64,000 nucleotides of DNA, taken from positions 248,001-312,000 of the forward strand of contig NZ_JANLCK010000002.1 of assembly GCF_024979315.1 (NCBI RefSeq). The letters are read 5' to 3'. Below, piece by piece: positions 26,486 through 39,531 of this stretch. Both the position numbers and the translations under genes were made by a program. The stretch comes from Herbiconiux oxytropis (GTDB lineage: Bacteria > Actinomycetota > Actinomycetes > Actinomycetales > Microbacteriaceae). Position 1 is the stretch's first letter. The number at the start of each line of letters is the position of its first letter. Under the pieces are notes generated by a model. That model saw only the letters and a list, made by a program, of their open reading frames with translations, ran no database searches and was not told the DNA's origin.

Positions 26486-26559
26486 TGGGGTTACAAGGAC
26501 TTGAACCTTGGACCTCTTCGTTATCAGCGAAGCGCTCTAACCGCCTGAGCTATAACCCC
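26486..26559 (-). tRNA. tRNA-Ile (anticodon GAT)
   Basis: 74 nt. Acceptor GGGGTTA/TAACCCC, anticodon stem CTTCG/CGAAG with loop CTGATAA, and T loop GGTTCAAGTCC. It lies between the DUF3566 gene and tRNA-Ala on the same strand. Confidence 0.97.
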
Positions 26560-26614
26560 GTTTTTTGACCAGAGACGAGACTACCTTACGGAGGCCCTGT
26601 TCTGCCAATCGGCC

Positions 26615-27014
26615 CTACTTGTTGGTGAAGCCGAGCATGATGCCGCCCGTGATGCGCACGGCGAGGTTGTACAGCGCCGCCCCGATCGCACCCAGGGCGG
26701 TGATGACGATGACGTTCAGAACGCCCACCACCACCGAGAAGCCCATGACCTGCGGAAGCGACGCGAAGTCGAACAGGTCGAAGTTGTTCGCACCGGCGAT
26801 GTCCTGCAGCAGCGTGTTGACGGAGTCGAACACGCCGGTCTGGTTGAGCACCGACCAGACGAGGAAGCTGGCGACCACGGTCACGATGCCGAGGATGATC
26901 GCGAGAAGGAAGGAGATCTTCAGCACCGACCAGAAGTCGATGTAGACCAGCTTGAGGCGGACCTGCTTGGTGGTGGCGACCCGTGCGGTCTTCTTCGCGA
27001 ATTTGTCGCCAAGA

Positions 27015-27022
<8 letters not shown>
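26615..27022 (-). CDS. DUF3566 membrane protein
   Basis: 135 residues with two membrane helices ([21 protein letters not shown] and [24 protein letters not shown]) and the DUF3566 pattern: a basic N-terminus, [15 protein letters not shown], and [15 protein letters not shown]. Orthologues follow gyrA in most actinobacteria; the M. tuberculosis one has a long disordered N-terminus that is missing here. Function is not established. It overlaps the end of gyrA by 8 bp, so it is probably cotranscribed with the gyrase genes. Confidence 0.93.
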
Positions 27023-29603
<2,581 letters not shown>

Positions 29604-29629
29604 GTCTGAATGTCAGTCTCTGTCGGTGA

Positions 29630-31633
<2,004 letters not shown>

Positions 31634-31670
31634 TCAGTGTCGCGCCCACCGGCCGGGCAGGCGACCCTTA

Positions 31671-31679
31671 ATTCTATCA
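31671..31679 (-). promoter_or_regulatory. Extended -10 promoter of gyrB
   Basis: TGATAGAAT on the minus strand (TG-n-TAGAAT). No convincing -35 is seen at 16-18 bp, which suits an extended -10. It falls in the 135-bp gap after dciA. Confidence 0.5.
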
Positions 31680-31753
31680 AACCCGGGGGTCGATTCCGCG
31701 CTCATATGCCCCGCTGTGGGGTTTATCTCGGTGCCGTGACCACATTTGCCCTG

Positions 31754-32242
31754 TCAACCGTAGGTATCGCGAGGGCCCCGCCCTGGAATCGATCTGGAGC
31801 CCCGTTTCCAGGAAGGGGCGTGGGGGGCTTCGAAGCGGATCGATTCGATGCCGGCCTCCGGGAACCGCTGGGCGATGGTCGTCATGATGAGCACGCGCAT
31901 GTGCCGCAGCTGCGTGGCCCAGGCGGTCGAATCGCACTGCACCGTGAGCACGGCATCCGTGATGCCGATCGGGGTCGAGTGCTCGGCGGTCTCGGGGCCC
32001 GCGATCTCGGCCCAGGCCAGGAGCAGATCGGACTTCGCGAGCGACGAGGTCCAGCCGAGCTCTGACGAGAGGTTCGACATGACGTCGCCGAGGCCCTTCG
32101 GGTCACGGCCGACGCCGTAGGGCACGCTCGACTCGTCGTCCCCGCGGGCCCGCGACTTCTTCTGCCGCCAGCGTGCCGCGCGGGAGGTCGGGTCGCCGAA
32201 CGCGGCCTTGAGGCGGAGATAGACGTCCTGCGACTCGGTCAT
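31754..32242 (-). CDS. DciA-type helicase loader (DUF721)
   Basis: 162 residues. The central DUF721 domain (about 55-135) includes LGWTSSLAKSDLLLAWAEIAG, GITDAVLTVQCDSTAWATQL and AQRFPEAGIESIRF; the N-terminus is basic. DciA loads or interacts with the replicative helicase DnaB in bacteria without DnaC/DnaI; the M. tuberculosis orthologue is Rv0004 at the same position. Its ATG overlaps the recF stop (ATGA). Confidence 0.93.
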   Translation of the reverse strand: MTESQDVYLRLKAAFGDPTSRAARWRQKKSRARGDDESSVPYGVGRDPKGLGDVMSNLSSELGWTSSLAKSDLLLAWAEIAGPETAEHSTPIGITDAVLTVQCDSTAWATQLRHMRVLIMTTIAQRFPEAGIESIRFEAPHAPSWKRGSRSIPGRGPRDTYG

Positions 32243-33444
32243 GCGAGGTCCTCGGCGATCGTGCTGCTCTCCACGATCGTGCCGGCCTCGATGCGCACGG
32301 TGTGGGCGGTGAGTGCTTCAGGCACGTCCTCCAGCACCGCGGCGGTGATGAGCACCTGCTGGTAGTCCTTGACGGCATCTGCGAGCCGGCCGCGACGGCG
32401 CTGATCGAGCTCGGCGAACACGTCGTCGAGGATCACGACCGGGTCGCCCGTGGAGGAGTCGGCCCGCAGCAGTTCGGCGGAGGCGAGCTTGAGGGCGAGG
32501 GCGAACGACCACGACTCACCGTGGCTCGCGTAGCCCTTCGCCGGCAAGCCGTTGAGTGTGAGCAGAAGGTCGTCGCGGTGAGGGCCGACGAGGGTGATGG
32601 CGCGGTCGCGCTCGGCGCGGGCGACGCGCTCGAGGGCGGTGCGGAACGCGTCGGCGATCTCGGCGCGGCCGAGCATCGGGCGGGAGTCGCCGTTCCTCGT
32701 CGACTCACCCGGGGCATCCGCGTCGTCGTCTGCTTCCGGATGCGCGGCCAGGATGCTCAGCACCGCATCGAGAGCGGGTTCCTGATCGGAGCCGGCCACG
32801 CCCTGATAGGCCTCGCGCACGAAAGGCTCGAGAGAGGCCACGATGGCGAGCCGCTCGGTGATGATCTCGGAGCCCAGCTCGACGAGCCGTTCGTTCCAGA
32901 GCTCGAGGGTCGAGAGCTTCTCACTCCGGAGCCCCTGCGCGCGAGCCGACTTCAACAGCGCGTTCCGCTGCTTGAGCACCCGGTCGTAGTCGGCGAAGAC
33001 CCCGAACAGCCGAGGCGACCTGGCGCCGAGCAGGGCGTCGAGGAAGCGGCGGCGGGTGGAGGGCTCACCGCGGACGAGCGCGAGATCCTCCGGCGCGAAG
33101 AGCACGGTGGAGACGTAGCGCGGGAGCTCCCGCGGCTTGATCGCCGCCCGGTTGACCTGCGCCCGGTTGGCCGAGGAGCGGTTGAGTTGCAGCTCCACGA
33201 GGAGCTCCCGGCCCTCGTGCTCGAGCCGCGCCCGCACGATCGCCGCATCCTGGCCCGCCCGGATCAGCGCCTGGTCGGTCGAGACCCGGTGCGATCCAAG
33301 CGTGGCGAGGTAGCCGAGCGACTCGACGAGGTTCGTCTTGCCCTGGCCGTTGCGCCCCACGAAGAGGTTCGCACCGGGTTCGAGAGCGACCTCGGCCGCC
33401 GCGTAGTTGCGGAAGTCGGTGAGGCTGAGGTGTCGGACGATCAA
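32239..33444 (-). CDS. recF: DNA replication/repair protein RecF
   Basis: 401 residues. SMC-like ATPase: Walker A GRNGQGKTN (from residue 30), signature region LVGPHRDDLLLTLNG, and Walker B VILDDVFAELD. RecF with RecO/RecR loads RecA onto gapped DNA at stalled forks. It lies in the conserved dnaN-(gnd)-recF-dciA run and overlaps dciA by 4 bp; recF starts 12 bp after gnd ends. Confidence 0.97.
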   Translation of the reverse strand: MIVRHLSLTDFRNYAAAEVALEPGANLFVGRNGQGKTNLVESLGYLATLGSHRVSTDQALIRAGQDAAIVRARLEHEGRELLVELQLNRSSANRAQVNRAAIKPRELPRYVSTVLFAPEDLALVRGEPSTRRRFLDALLGARSPRLFGVFADYDRVLKQRNALLKSARAQGLRSEKLSTLELWNERLVELGSEIITERLAIVASLEPFVREAYQGVAGSDQEPALDAVLSILAAHPEADDDADAPGESTRNGDSRPMLGRAEIADAFRTALERVARAERDRAITLVGPHRDDLLLTLNGLPAKGYASHGESWSFALALKLASAELLRADSSTGDPVVILDDVFAELDQRRRGRLADAVKDYQQVLITAAVLEDVPEALTAHTVRIEAGTIVESSTIAEDLA

Positions 33445-33456
33445 GCGGAGAGGAGG

Positions 33457-34344
33457 TCAGTCCAGTTCTTTGACCGCGTGGCCGCCGAACTGGTTGCGGA
33501 GCGCCGCGACGGCTTTCATGGAGGGGGAATCCTCCTGGCGCGAGACGAAGCGGGCGAAGATCGAGGCGCTGATGGCGGGCATCGGCACGGCGTTCTCAAT
33601 GGCCTCCTCGAGGGTCCAGCGGCCCTCGCCGGAGTCTTCGACATAGCCCTGGATGTCGTGGAACTCGGGATCGGCCTCAAGGGCCCGCACGAGCAGCTCG
33701 AGCAGCCACGAGCGCACGACGGTGCCGCGCTGCCAGGCCTTGAAGGTGCCCGTGACGTCTTTGATGATGTCCTTCTTGGCATCCAGGAGCTCGTAACCCT
33801 CGGCGTAGGACTGCATGATCCCGTACTCGATGCCGTTGTGCACCATCTTCGCGTAGTGTCCGGCGCCCACCTCGCCCACGTGCACGAAGCCCTCGGCGCG
33901 CGGGCCCTCGGGGCGCAGGGCGTCGAAGACGGGCATGGCGCGCTCGACGTTCTCGGCGGTGCCGCCCACCATGAGCCCGTAACCGTTCTCGAGGCCCCAG
34001 ACTCCGCCGGAGACGCCGGCATCCATGAACTGGATGCCCTTCGGGGCGAGGAACTCGGAGTGCTTGAAGTCCTCGGTGAACTTGGAGTTGCCGCCGTCGA
34101 TGATGAGGTCGCCCTCGTCGAGCACCTCGGCGAGATCGTGGACGACGCCATCGGTGATGGCGCCGGCCGGCACCATGACCCAGACGATGCGGGGGGCGGG
34201 GAGCGCTGCGGCGAGGGCCTTGAGGTCGGGCACGTCGCTCACGGCGGGGTTGGTGTCGTAGCCGACCACGTCGATCCCGGCGTTCTTCAGCCGGGCGCGC
34301 ATGTTGTTGCCCATCTTGCCCAGGCCGATGAGTCCGATGTTCAT
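33457..34344 (-). CDS. gnd: 6-phosphogluconate dehydrogenase, decarboxylating (short form)
   Basis: 295 residues, the short GndA-like class (typical enzymes have ~470). N-terminal Rossmann motif GLIGLGKMGNNM, substrate motif DAGVSGGVWGLENGYGLMVG, and catalytic KMVHNGIEYG. It oxidizes 6-phosphogluconate to ribulose 5-phosphate in the pentose phosphate pathway. Insertion between dnaN and recF is common in actinobacteria. A good AGGAG precedes ATG 34344. An Asp after the second strand (GYDTN) suggests NAD+ preference (inference). Confidence 0.95.
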   Translation of the reverse strand: MNIGLIGLGKMGNNMRARLKNAGIDVVGYDTNPAVSDVPDLKALAAALPAPRIVWVMVPAGAITDGVVHDLAEVLDEGDLIIDGGNSKFTEDFKHSEFLAPKGIQFMDAGVSGGVWGLENGYGLMVGGTAENVERAMPVFDALRPEGPRAEGFVHVGEVGAGHYAKMVHNGIEYGIMQSYAEGYELLDAKKDIIKDVTGTFKAWQRGTVVRSWLLELLVRALEADPEFHDIQGYVEDSGEGRWTLEEAIENAVPMPAISASIFARFVSRQEDSPSMKAVAALRNQFGGHAVKELD

Positions 34345-34384
34345 GACGTCTCCTTGTGGATTAGGTGTCAGCGTGACGTGGTGA

Positions 34385-35530
34385 TCAGCGCAGCAGCAGG
34401 TTGGGCTGCAGCAGGTACTTGTAATCGTCCGATCCCGGCTGGTCCTTCGAGGACTGGCTCGTGATGAGCACGGGACCGGGTTTGTTGGGGTTGTCGGTCT
34501 TGGTGAAGGAGATCCGCACGAACTCGGAGTGCACGGCGCTCAGGCCGTCGAGGAGGAACTGCGGCTTGAGCGACACCACGGTGTCCTGCCCCGTGAGCAG
34601 GGCGTCGATCGACTCGGAGGCCTGCGCCTGCTCCGAGCCGATGGCCTCGAGGGTCACGCCGTCGATCGTGAACGTGAAGCGCAGTGCCGCCTCCCGTTCG
34701 AGCACGAGGCTGACGCGCTTCGTGGCCTCGATGAGGTCGGCGGTGTTGATGACGGCGTAGTTGTCGACGCTCTCGGGGAACAGTCGCTTCACGGGCGGGA
34801 AGTTGCCCTTGATGAGCAGCGTCGTCACGGTCTTCTTGTCGCTCTTGAAGGCGATCAACTCGCGGTCGTCGGTGTTGGTGATGGCCACCGAGATGGTACC
34901 GGCGTTGCCGAAGGTCTTGCCGACCTCCTGGAGCGTGCGGGCGGGCACGAGGGCCGTGGCGCTCGTGGTGCCGGAGTCGTTGGAATCCCAGTCGATGTTG
35001 CGCACCGCCACGCGATAGCGGTCGGTCGCCACGAGCGAGATGCTGTTCTCGGTCACCTCGAGCTGCACGCCTGTGATCACGGGGGTCACGTCGTCGCGCG
35101 ATGCGGCGACGGCGACCTGCGAGACGGCCGCGGCGAACTGGTCGGCCGGGAGGAGGCCGGACTCGGCGCCCACCTGCGGGAGGGTCGGGTACTCCTCGAC
35201 CGGCATGCTCAGCAGGGTGAAGCGCGCGGAGCCGCAGCTCACCACGATCCGGCCCTCTTCGGTGCTGAAGCGCACGGGAGCGTTGGGCAACCGGTTCGCG
35301 ATGTCCGAGAGCAGCCGGCCGGAGACGAGGATGACGCCCTGCTCCTCCACGTCAGCTGCGATCTGCGTCTGAGCCGAGACCTCGTAGTCGAACGACGACA
35401 GGGTGAGACCGTCGTCGGTCGCCTGGATCAGCACTCCACTGAGGATCGGCAGCGTGGTGCGCTGAGGCAGGAGCTTCACGGCGAACGACACTGCTTCGCT
35501 GAAGACGTCTCGGTTTACTTGGAACTTCAC
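34385..35530 (-). CDS. dnaN: DNA polymerase III beta sliding clamp
   Basis: 381 residues from GTG 35530, preceded by AGAGGTGA. The frame is open 26 codons further, but MKFQVNRDVFSEAVSFAVK is the family N-terminus. Three repeated clamp domains are seen (starting about 1, 125 and 255), with the peptide-binding pocket residues near the C-terminus (LLQPNLLLR). It is the processivity clamp for Pol III and binds NucS in related bacteria. It follows dnaA across the putative oriC. Confidence 0.97.
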   Translation of the reverse strand: MKFQVNRDVFSEAVSFAVKLLPQRTTLPILSGVLIQATDDGLTLSSFDYEVSAQTQIAADVEEQGVILVSGRLLSDIANRLPNAPVRFSTEEGRIVVSCGSARFTLLSMPVEEYPTLPQVGAESGLLPADQFAAAVSQVAVAASRDDVTPVITGVQLEVTENSISLVATDRYRVAVRNIDWDSNDSGTTSATALVPARTLQEVGKTFGNAGTISVAITNTDDRELIAFKSDKKTVTTLLIKGNFPPVKRLFPESVDNYAVINTADLIEATKRVSLVLEREAALRFTFTIDGVTLEAIGSEQAQASESIDALLTGQDTVVSLKPQFLLDGLSAVHSEFVRISFTKTDNPNKPGPVLITSQSSKDQPGSDDYKYLLQPNLLLR

Positions 35531-35575
35531 GAAGTCACCTCTGTCGGCATTAGAGACCATGGGTCGGTTCATGTT

Positions 35576-35893
35576 ATCGGGTGCAGCCCGCTCGATCCGG
35601 CCTGTCATTTCCGTCGAGGTTGTCGGATGCCCTCATTAAAGAATTAAGTCTTTAACGGTCTTAACCGCTGTGGATATGTGGATAAGTCTGTTTAAACCGC
35701 ACCGAGTCGGAGAACTACACGACTGTGAGTTGTTGGCAGCGTGTGAATGGCATGTTCACGACGACCTCCCCCGTCTGAACGTCGTGTGAACCGTTCCACA
35801 AGCCGGGCCGTCTTGTCACCATTAATCGGCCCGTTTTCCACATGCTTTTCACAATCTGTGGAAAAGCCTGTCGGAAAGCACTCAGGAAGGCTC
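35576..35893. other. oriC: Probable chromosomal replication origin oriC
   Basis: Intergenic region between dnaA and dnaN. It contains overlapping DnaA boxes TGTGGATAT (35669) and perfect TGTGGATAA (35677-35685), an adjacent AT-rich stretch with CATTAAAGAATTAAGTC (about 35632-35666) as a candidate unwinding element, and TTTTCCACA (35834-35842) and TGTGGAAAA (35857-35865) on the far side. Gene order on the two flanks diverges here, and other actinobacteria place oriC in this interval. Boxes between dnaA and rpmH are an alternative or additional site. Confidence 0.8.
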
Positions 35894-37378
35894 TCAGGCG
35901 CTCTTGTAGCGCTGGTTGTGCTTGATCCGGTTGGAGATCTCGGTGACCTGGTTGTAGATCGAGCGCTTCTCGGTCATGAGCTTGCCGATCTTGTTGTTGG
36001 CGTACATGACTGTGGTGTGGTCGCGGCCGCCGAACAGCTGTCCGATCTTCGGCAGCGACAGGCTCGTCATCTCCCGGCAGAGATACATGGCGATCTGTCG
36101 CGCCGTCGCGATCGCCTGCGAGCGGCTCGAGCCGTAGAGGTCGTCGACCGACAGCTTGAAGTACTCGGCGGTGTGGTTGATGATGTCGACCGGAGCGATG
36201 ATGTTGTCGTCGTCGAGGGTGATGAGATCCTTCAGCACCGTCTGCACGAGGGACATGTCGACCGGCGTGCGGTTGAGGCTCGCGAACGCGGTGACGCGGA
36301 TGAGCGTGCCCTCGAGCTCGCGCACGTTGCTCGAGACCTTCGTGGCCATGAACTCGAGGATGTCGTCGGGCACCCGGAGCCGTTCGCTCTGCGCCTTCTT
36401 GCGGAGGATCGCGATGCGGGTCTCGAGGTCGGGGGTCTGCACATCCGTGATGAGGCCCCACTCGAAGCGCGTGCGCATCCGGTCTTCGAATCCGGTGAGG
36501 TGCTTCGGCGGCAGGTCGCTCGTGATGACCACCTGCTTGTTGTGGTCGTGCAGGGTGTTGAAGGTGTGGAAGAAGGCCTCCTGCGTCTCGGCCTTGCCCT
36601 GCAGGAACTGGATGTCGTCGATCAGCAGCAGGTCGATGTCGCGGTAGCGGCTGTGGAACGCGGCACCGCGGTTGTTGGCGATCGAGTTGATGAAGTCGTT
36701 CGTGAACTCCTCCGAGCTCACGTAGCGCACGCGCACCCCGGGATAGAGGGAGATGGCGTAGTGGCCGATGGCGTGCAGGAGATGGGTCTTGCCGAGGCCG
36801 GAGTCGCCGTAGATGAAGAGGGGGTTGTAGGCCTTGGCCGGCGCCTCGGCCACCGCCACCGCAGCGGCGTGGGCGAAGCGGTTGGAGCCGCCGATCACGA
36901 AGTTGTCGAAGCTGTACTTGGGGTTGAGGCGGGTGTCGTTGTTGCGGAGCGGGCCGACCGTCTCCTGCATGGGAGGGGCCACGGTCTCGGAGTACTTCGT
37001 CTCGGGGTACATCGACTCCGGGAAAGAGGACTCGACGTAGCCGGCCTCACCCGGCACCGTCGGCTGCTCGCCGGTGACCGCCAGGGGCGCCGACTCGTAG
37101 GCGTCGACATCCGGGTTCACGACCACGGAGAAGTTCGTCACGTCCAGCCGGGGGCCGAGGGTGGCGAGCGCTGCCAGGAGAGCGGGTCGCACGCGCTGCT
37201 CGAGCATGTCGCGCGTGAAGTCGTTGGGCACCTCCAGGTAGAAAGAGCCGCCGAGGATGCCCTTGGGCACCACGAGACCGAGAAAACCTCTCAGCTGCGG
37301 AGTGATCCGCTCGTCTGTGGCGAGAACCTGGAGAACCGTTCGCCAGTTGTCTTCCGTCGAACCGGCATCCTCTGCCAA
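35894..37378 (-). CDS. dnaA: Chromosomal replication initiator DnaA
   Basis: 494 residues from TTG 37378, preceded by AGGAG at 5-nt spacing; upstream in-frame codons lack a site. Domain I covers about 1-90, a linker with acidic/Pro residues about 95-155, the AAA+ domain has Walker A GDSGLGKTH and Walker B LLIDDIQFL, and the C-terminal DNA-binding domain carries GGRDHTTVMYANNKI. It binds TTATCCACA boxes and opens oriC. The TTG start keeps expression low. Confidence 0.98.
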   Translation of the reverse strand: MAEDAGSTEDNWRTVLQVLATDERITPQLRGFLGLVVPKGILGGSFYLEVPNDFTRDMLEQRVRPALLAALATLGPRLDVTNFSVVVNPDVDAYESAPLAVTGEQPTVPGEAGYVESSFPESMYPETKYSETVAPPMQETVGPLRNNDTRLNPKYSFDNFVIGGSNRFAHAAAVAVAEAPAKAYNPLFIYGDSGLGKTHLLHAIGHYAISLYPGVRVRYVSSEEFTNDFINSIANNRGAAFHSRYRDIDLLLIDDIQFLQGKAETQEAFFHTFNTLHDHNKQVVITSDLPPKHLTGFEDRMRTRFEWGLITDVQTPDLETRIAILRKKAQSERLRVPDDILEFMATKVSSNVRELEGTLIRVTAFASLNRTPVDMSLVQTVLKDLITLDDDNIIAPVDIINHTAEYFKLSVDDLYGSSRSQAIATARQIAMYLCREMTSLSLPKIGQLFGGRDHTTVMYANNKIGKLMTEKRSIYNQVTEISNRIKHNQRYKSA

Positions 37379-37473
37379 TGGAACTCCTGTCGAACCCTGA
37401 ATGCCGTCGAACTGATCGGTTCGACTCGTGCCGCGTCTGCGCCCCCGCCGGCTGTTAGTAACTGTAGGCAACT

Positions 37474-37502
37474 AAGCTAGCCACTGCCATGCCACAGGGC
37501 AA
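37474..37502 (-). promoter_or_regulatory. dnaA promoter
   Basis: Minus strand TTGCCC (37497-37502), a 17-bp spacer and TAGCTT (37474-37479), about 95 nt before the TTG start. DnaA boxes at 37541-37561 lie just upstream, consistent with autoregulation. Confidence 0.55.
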
Positions 37503-37540
37503 GTTCGCTGTATTGACGGCGTGCGTGTCGTACACAGGCA

Positions 37541-37561
37541 TTCTCCACAGACTGTGGATAA
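37541..37561. promoter_or_regulatory. Inverted DnaA-box pair between dnaA and rpmH
   Basis: TTCTCCACA (37541-37549) and perfect TGTGGATAA (37553-37561) face each other. They lie between the divergent dnaA and rpmH promoters. The remainder of the 333-bp gap (37379-37711) holds only those promoters. Confidence 0.65.
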
Positions 37562-37583
37562 TTGATCCTCTGTGCTGATGGGT

Positions 37584-37612
37584 TTGACCCCGAGCGATTC
37601 AGGCCGTAGTTT
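37584..37612 (+). promoter_or_regulatory. rpmH promoter
   Basis: TTGACC (37584-37589), a 17-bp spacer and TAGTTT (37607-37612), about 100 bp before the rpmH ATG. It is the best -35/-10 match in the window, fitting a strong ribosomal protein promoter. Confidence 0.65.
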
Positions 37613-37711
37613 TAATCAGTTGACTTGTGGCGATCTGCCACGCCCCCTACTTGACGACGGCCCTCCGCTGCTTCCGGCAGCCGGTTCGTCCGTCGGACAC
37701 CGGAGAAGATT

Positions 37712-37849
37712 ATGAGCAAGAGAACGTTCCAGCCGAACAACCGTCGTCGCGCCAAGGTGCACGGTTTCCGTCTGCGCATGCGCACTCGCGCGGGCCGCTC
37801 GATCCTGGCGGCTCGTCGCCGCAAGGGCCGCACCGAGCTCTCCGCCTAG
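37712..37849 (+). CDS. rpmH: Ribosomal protein bL34
   Basis: 45 residues, almost all basic: [20 protein letters not shown], then [18 protein letters not shown] and TELSA. This is the diagnostic bL34 sequence, a large-subunit protein. GGAGAAG precedes ATG 37712. It is transcribed away from dnaA and starts the rpmH-rnpA-yidD-yidC-jag-rsmG unit. Confidence 0.98.
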   Translation: MSKRTFQPNNRRRAKVHGFRLRMRTRAGRSILAARRRKGRTELSA

Positions 37850-37865
37850 AGCCTCCCGCCGAGCG

Positions 37866-38207
37866 GTGCTGGCCAAGCGCAATCGCATCACGCACGGCCG
37901 CGACTACCGCGGCACGGTGCGTCGGGGTGCGAAGTTCGTGGGCACCTGCACCGTCACCTACATTCGCGCATCCGACTCCTCGTCGGATGCGCGTTTCGGG
38001 TTCATCGTGTCGAAAGCCGTGGGTGTGGCCGTGGTGCGCAACCGGGTGCGCCGGAGACTGAAGGCCGCATCGTTCGCGCTGCTGCCGGCCGTCACTCCCG
38101 GGGTCGACGTCGTCGTGCGAGTGCTACCCCAAGCTGCGTCCCAGCCTTACGGCGTACTCTTCGAAGAACTCTCGCGCTCACTCACCAAAGGATCCGTACT
38201 CGCATGA
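37866..38207 (+). CDS. rnpA: Ribonuclease P protein component
   Basis: 113 residues from GTG 37866. It has the RnpA RNA-binding helix with VVRNRVRRRLKAA (the RNR motif) and FGFIVSKAVG. It assists RNase P RNA in trimming tRNA 5' leaders. The N-terminus MLAKRNRITHGRDYRGTVRRG is typical. It lies 16 bp after rpmH and overlaps yidD by 4 bp. Confidence 0.96.
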   Translation: MLAKRNRITHGRDYRGTVRRGAKFVGTCTVTYIRASDSSSDARFGFIVSKAVGVAVVRNRVRRRLKAASFALLPAVTPGVDVVVRVLPQAASQPYGVLFEELSRSLTKGSVLA

Positions 38208-38554
38208 TGTCGACGGTGACCGCCGCGACTGCTCCGGTGCTCCCTGCGTGGGTCGCGATGATCCTCCTCCTGCCGCGCAACGTGGCCATCGTGCTGCTGC
38301 GTGGCTATCGCGCGGTGATCTCTCCTCTGTACGGCGATGTCTGCCGCTACTACCCGTCCTGTTCCTCTTATACCCTGCAGGCCATCCAGCAGCGGGGTCT
38401 CGTGGTGGGGAGCGGGCTCGGCATCTACCGGATCGTGCGCTGCCACCCCTGGGCGAAGGGCGGCGTCGACGACGTGCCGGCCGTGCGCCGCCAGAAGTAC
38501 CGGCTCACGCCGTTCGGTTTCGTCGTACCTGCAAGCAGCCACGGAAAGGGCTAG
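38204..38554 (+). CDS. yidD: Membrane protein insertion efficiency factor YidD
   Basis: 116 residues. An N-terminal hydrophobic helix (VLPAWVAMILLLPRNVAIVLL) leads into the YidD core: YRAVISPLYGDVCRYYPSCS, SSYTLQAIQQRG and RCHPWAKGGVDDVP. It assists YidC-dependent membrane insertion. It begins with ATGATG overlapping the rnpA stop; either ATG may be used. It ends 8 bp before yidC. Confidence 0.95.
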   Translation: MMSTVTAATAPVLPAWVAMILLLPRNVAIVLLRGYRAVISPLYGDVCRYYPSCSSYTLQAIQQRGLVVGSGLGIYRIVRCHPWAKGGVDDVPAVRRQKYRLTPFGFVVPASSHGKG

Positions 38555-38562
38555 CCCCACAC

Positions 38563-39531
38563 ATGGAAATCCCCTTCATCGATACGATCCTCTGGCCCAT
38601 CAAATGGGTCGTGGAACTGATCCTCGTGGCGTGGCACTGGCTGTTCACGGCCATCGGGCTCGACCCGGCTGCCGGACTGACCTGGGTGCTCTCCATCGTG
38701 GGGCTCGTCATCGTGGTGCGTGCCGCACTGATCCCGATCTTCGTGCGCCAGATCAAGAGTCAGCGCAAGATGCTCGAGGTCGCGCCCCAACTCAAGAAGA
38801 TCCAGGACAAGTACAAGGGCAAGAAGGATCAGTTCTCGCGCGAGGCGATGTCTCGGGAGACCATGGAGCTCTACCGCAAGACGGGCACGAACCCGTTGGC
38901 GTCGTGCTTGCCCCTGCTCTTGCAGATGCCCATCTTCTTCAGCCTGTTCTCCGTGCTCAACAACGCTCAGCGGGGTCTGGCCGGTGTGGGCCCGCTCGAC
39001 GCGACCCTCGGCAAGCAGTTCGGCGATGCCACGCTCTTCGGTGTCGCGCCCCTGCACGACACCTTCATCGGTGCATGGAATGCGGGCGGGCCCTGGCAGG
39101 TCATGCTCATCGCCGGGCTCATGGTCGTGCTCATGACGGCTTCGCAGTTCTACACGCAGCTGCAGATCATGTCGAAGAACCAGTCTCCCGAGGCCAAAGA
39201 GAGCCCGATGTACAAGCAGCAGCGCATCCTGCTGTACCTGCTCCCCCTCGTGTTCGTGTTCTCCGGTGTGGCGTTCCCGCTCGGCGTCATGTTCTACTGG
39301 CTCACCTCGAACTTCTGGACCATGGGTCAGCAGTTCATCGTCATCCGCAACATGCCCACGCCCGGCAGTGAGGCCGCCAAGGCCCGCGAGGCCCGCCTGG
39401 CGAAGAAGGGCAAGCTCGAACCGAAGAAGGGCGCTCCGGCGATCGAGGAGATCCCTGAGCCGCCGAAGCCGACTCAGCGCCAGCAGCCTGTGAACAAGAA
39501 CCGGGCGAAGAAGCAAGGGGGAAAGAAGTGA
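38563..39531 (+). CDS. yidC: Membrane protein insertase YidC
   Basis: 322 residues, five membrane helices, without the large periplasmic domain of proteobacterial YidC. Conserved features are the helix WVLSIVGLVIVVRAALIPIF with the hydrophilic-groove Arg, the cytosolic hairpin QRKMLEVAPQLKKIQDKYKG, and NPLASCLPLLLQMPIFFSLF. The C-terminal tail is very basic (KNRAKKQGGKK), suited to ribosome contact. It inserts membrane proteins alone or with SecYEG. Confidence 0.97.
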   Translation: MEIPFIDTILWPIKWVVELILVAWHWLFTAIGLDPAAGLTWVLSIVGLVIVVRAALIPIFVRQIKSQRKMLEVAPQLKKIQDKYKGKKDQFSREAMSRETMELYRKTGTNPLASCLPLLLQMPIFFSLFSVLNNAQRGLAGVGPLDATLGKQFGDATLFGVAPLHDTFIGAWNAGGPWQVMLIAGLMVVLMTASQFYTQLQIMSKNQSPEAKESPMYKQQRILLYLLPLVFVFSGVAFPLGVMFYWLTSNFWTMGQQFIVIRNMPTPGSEAAKAREARLAKKGKLEPKKGAPAIEEIPEPPKPTQRQQPVNKNRAKKQGGKK

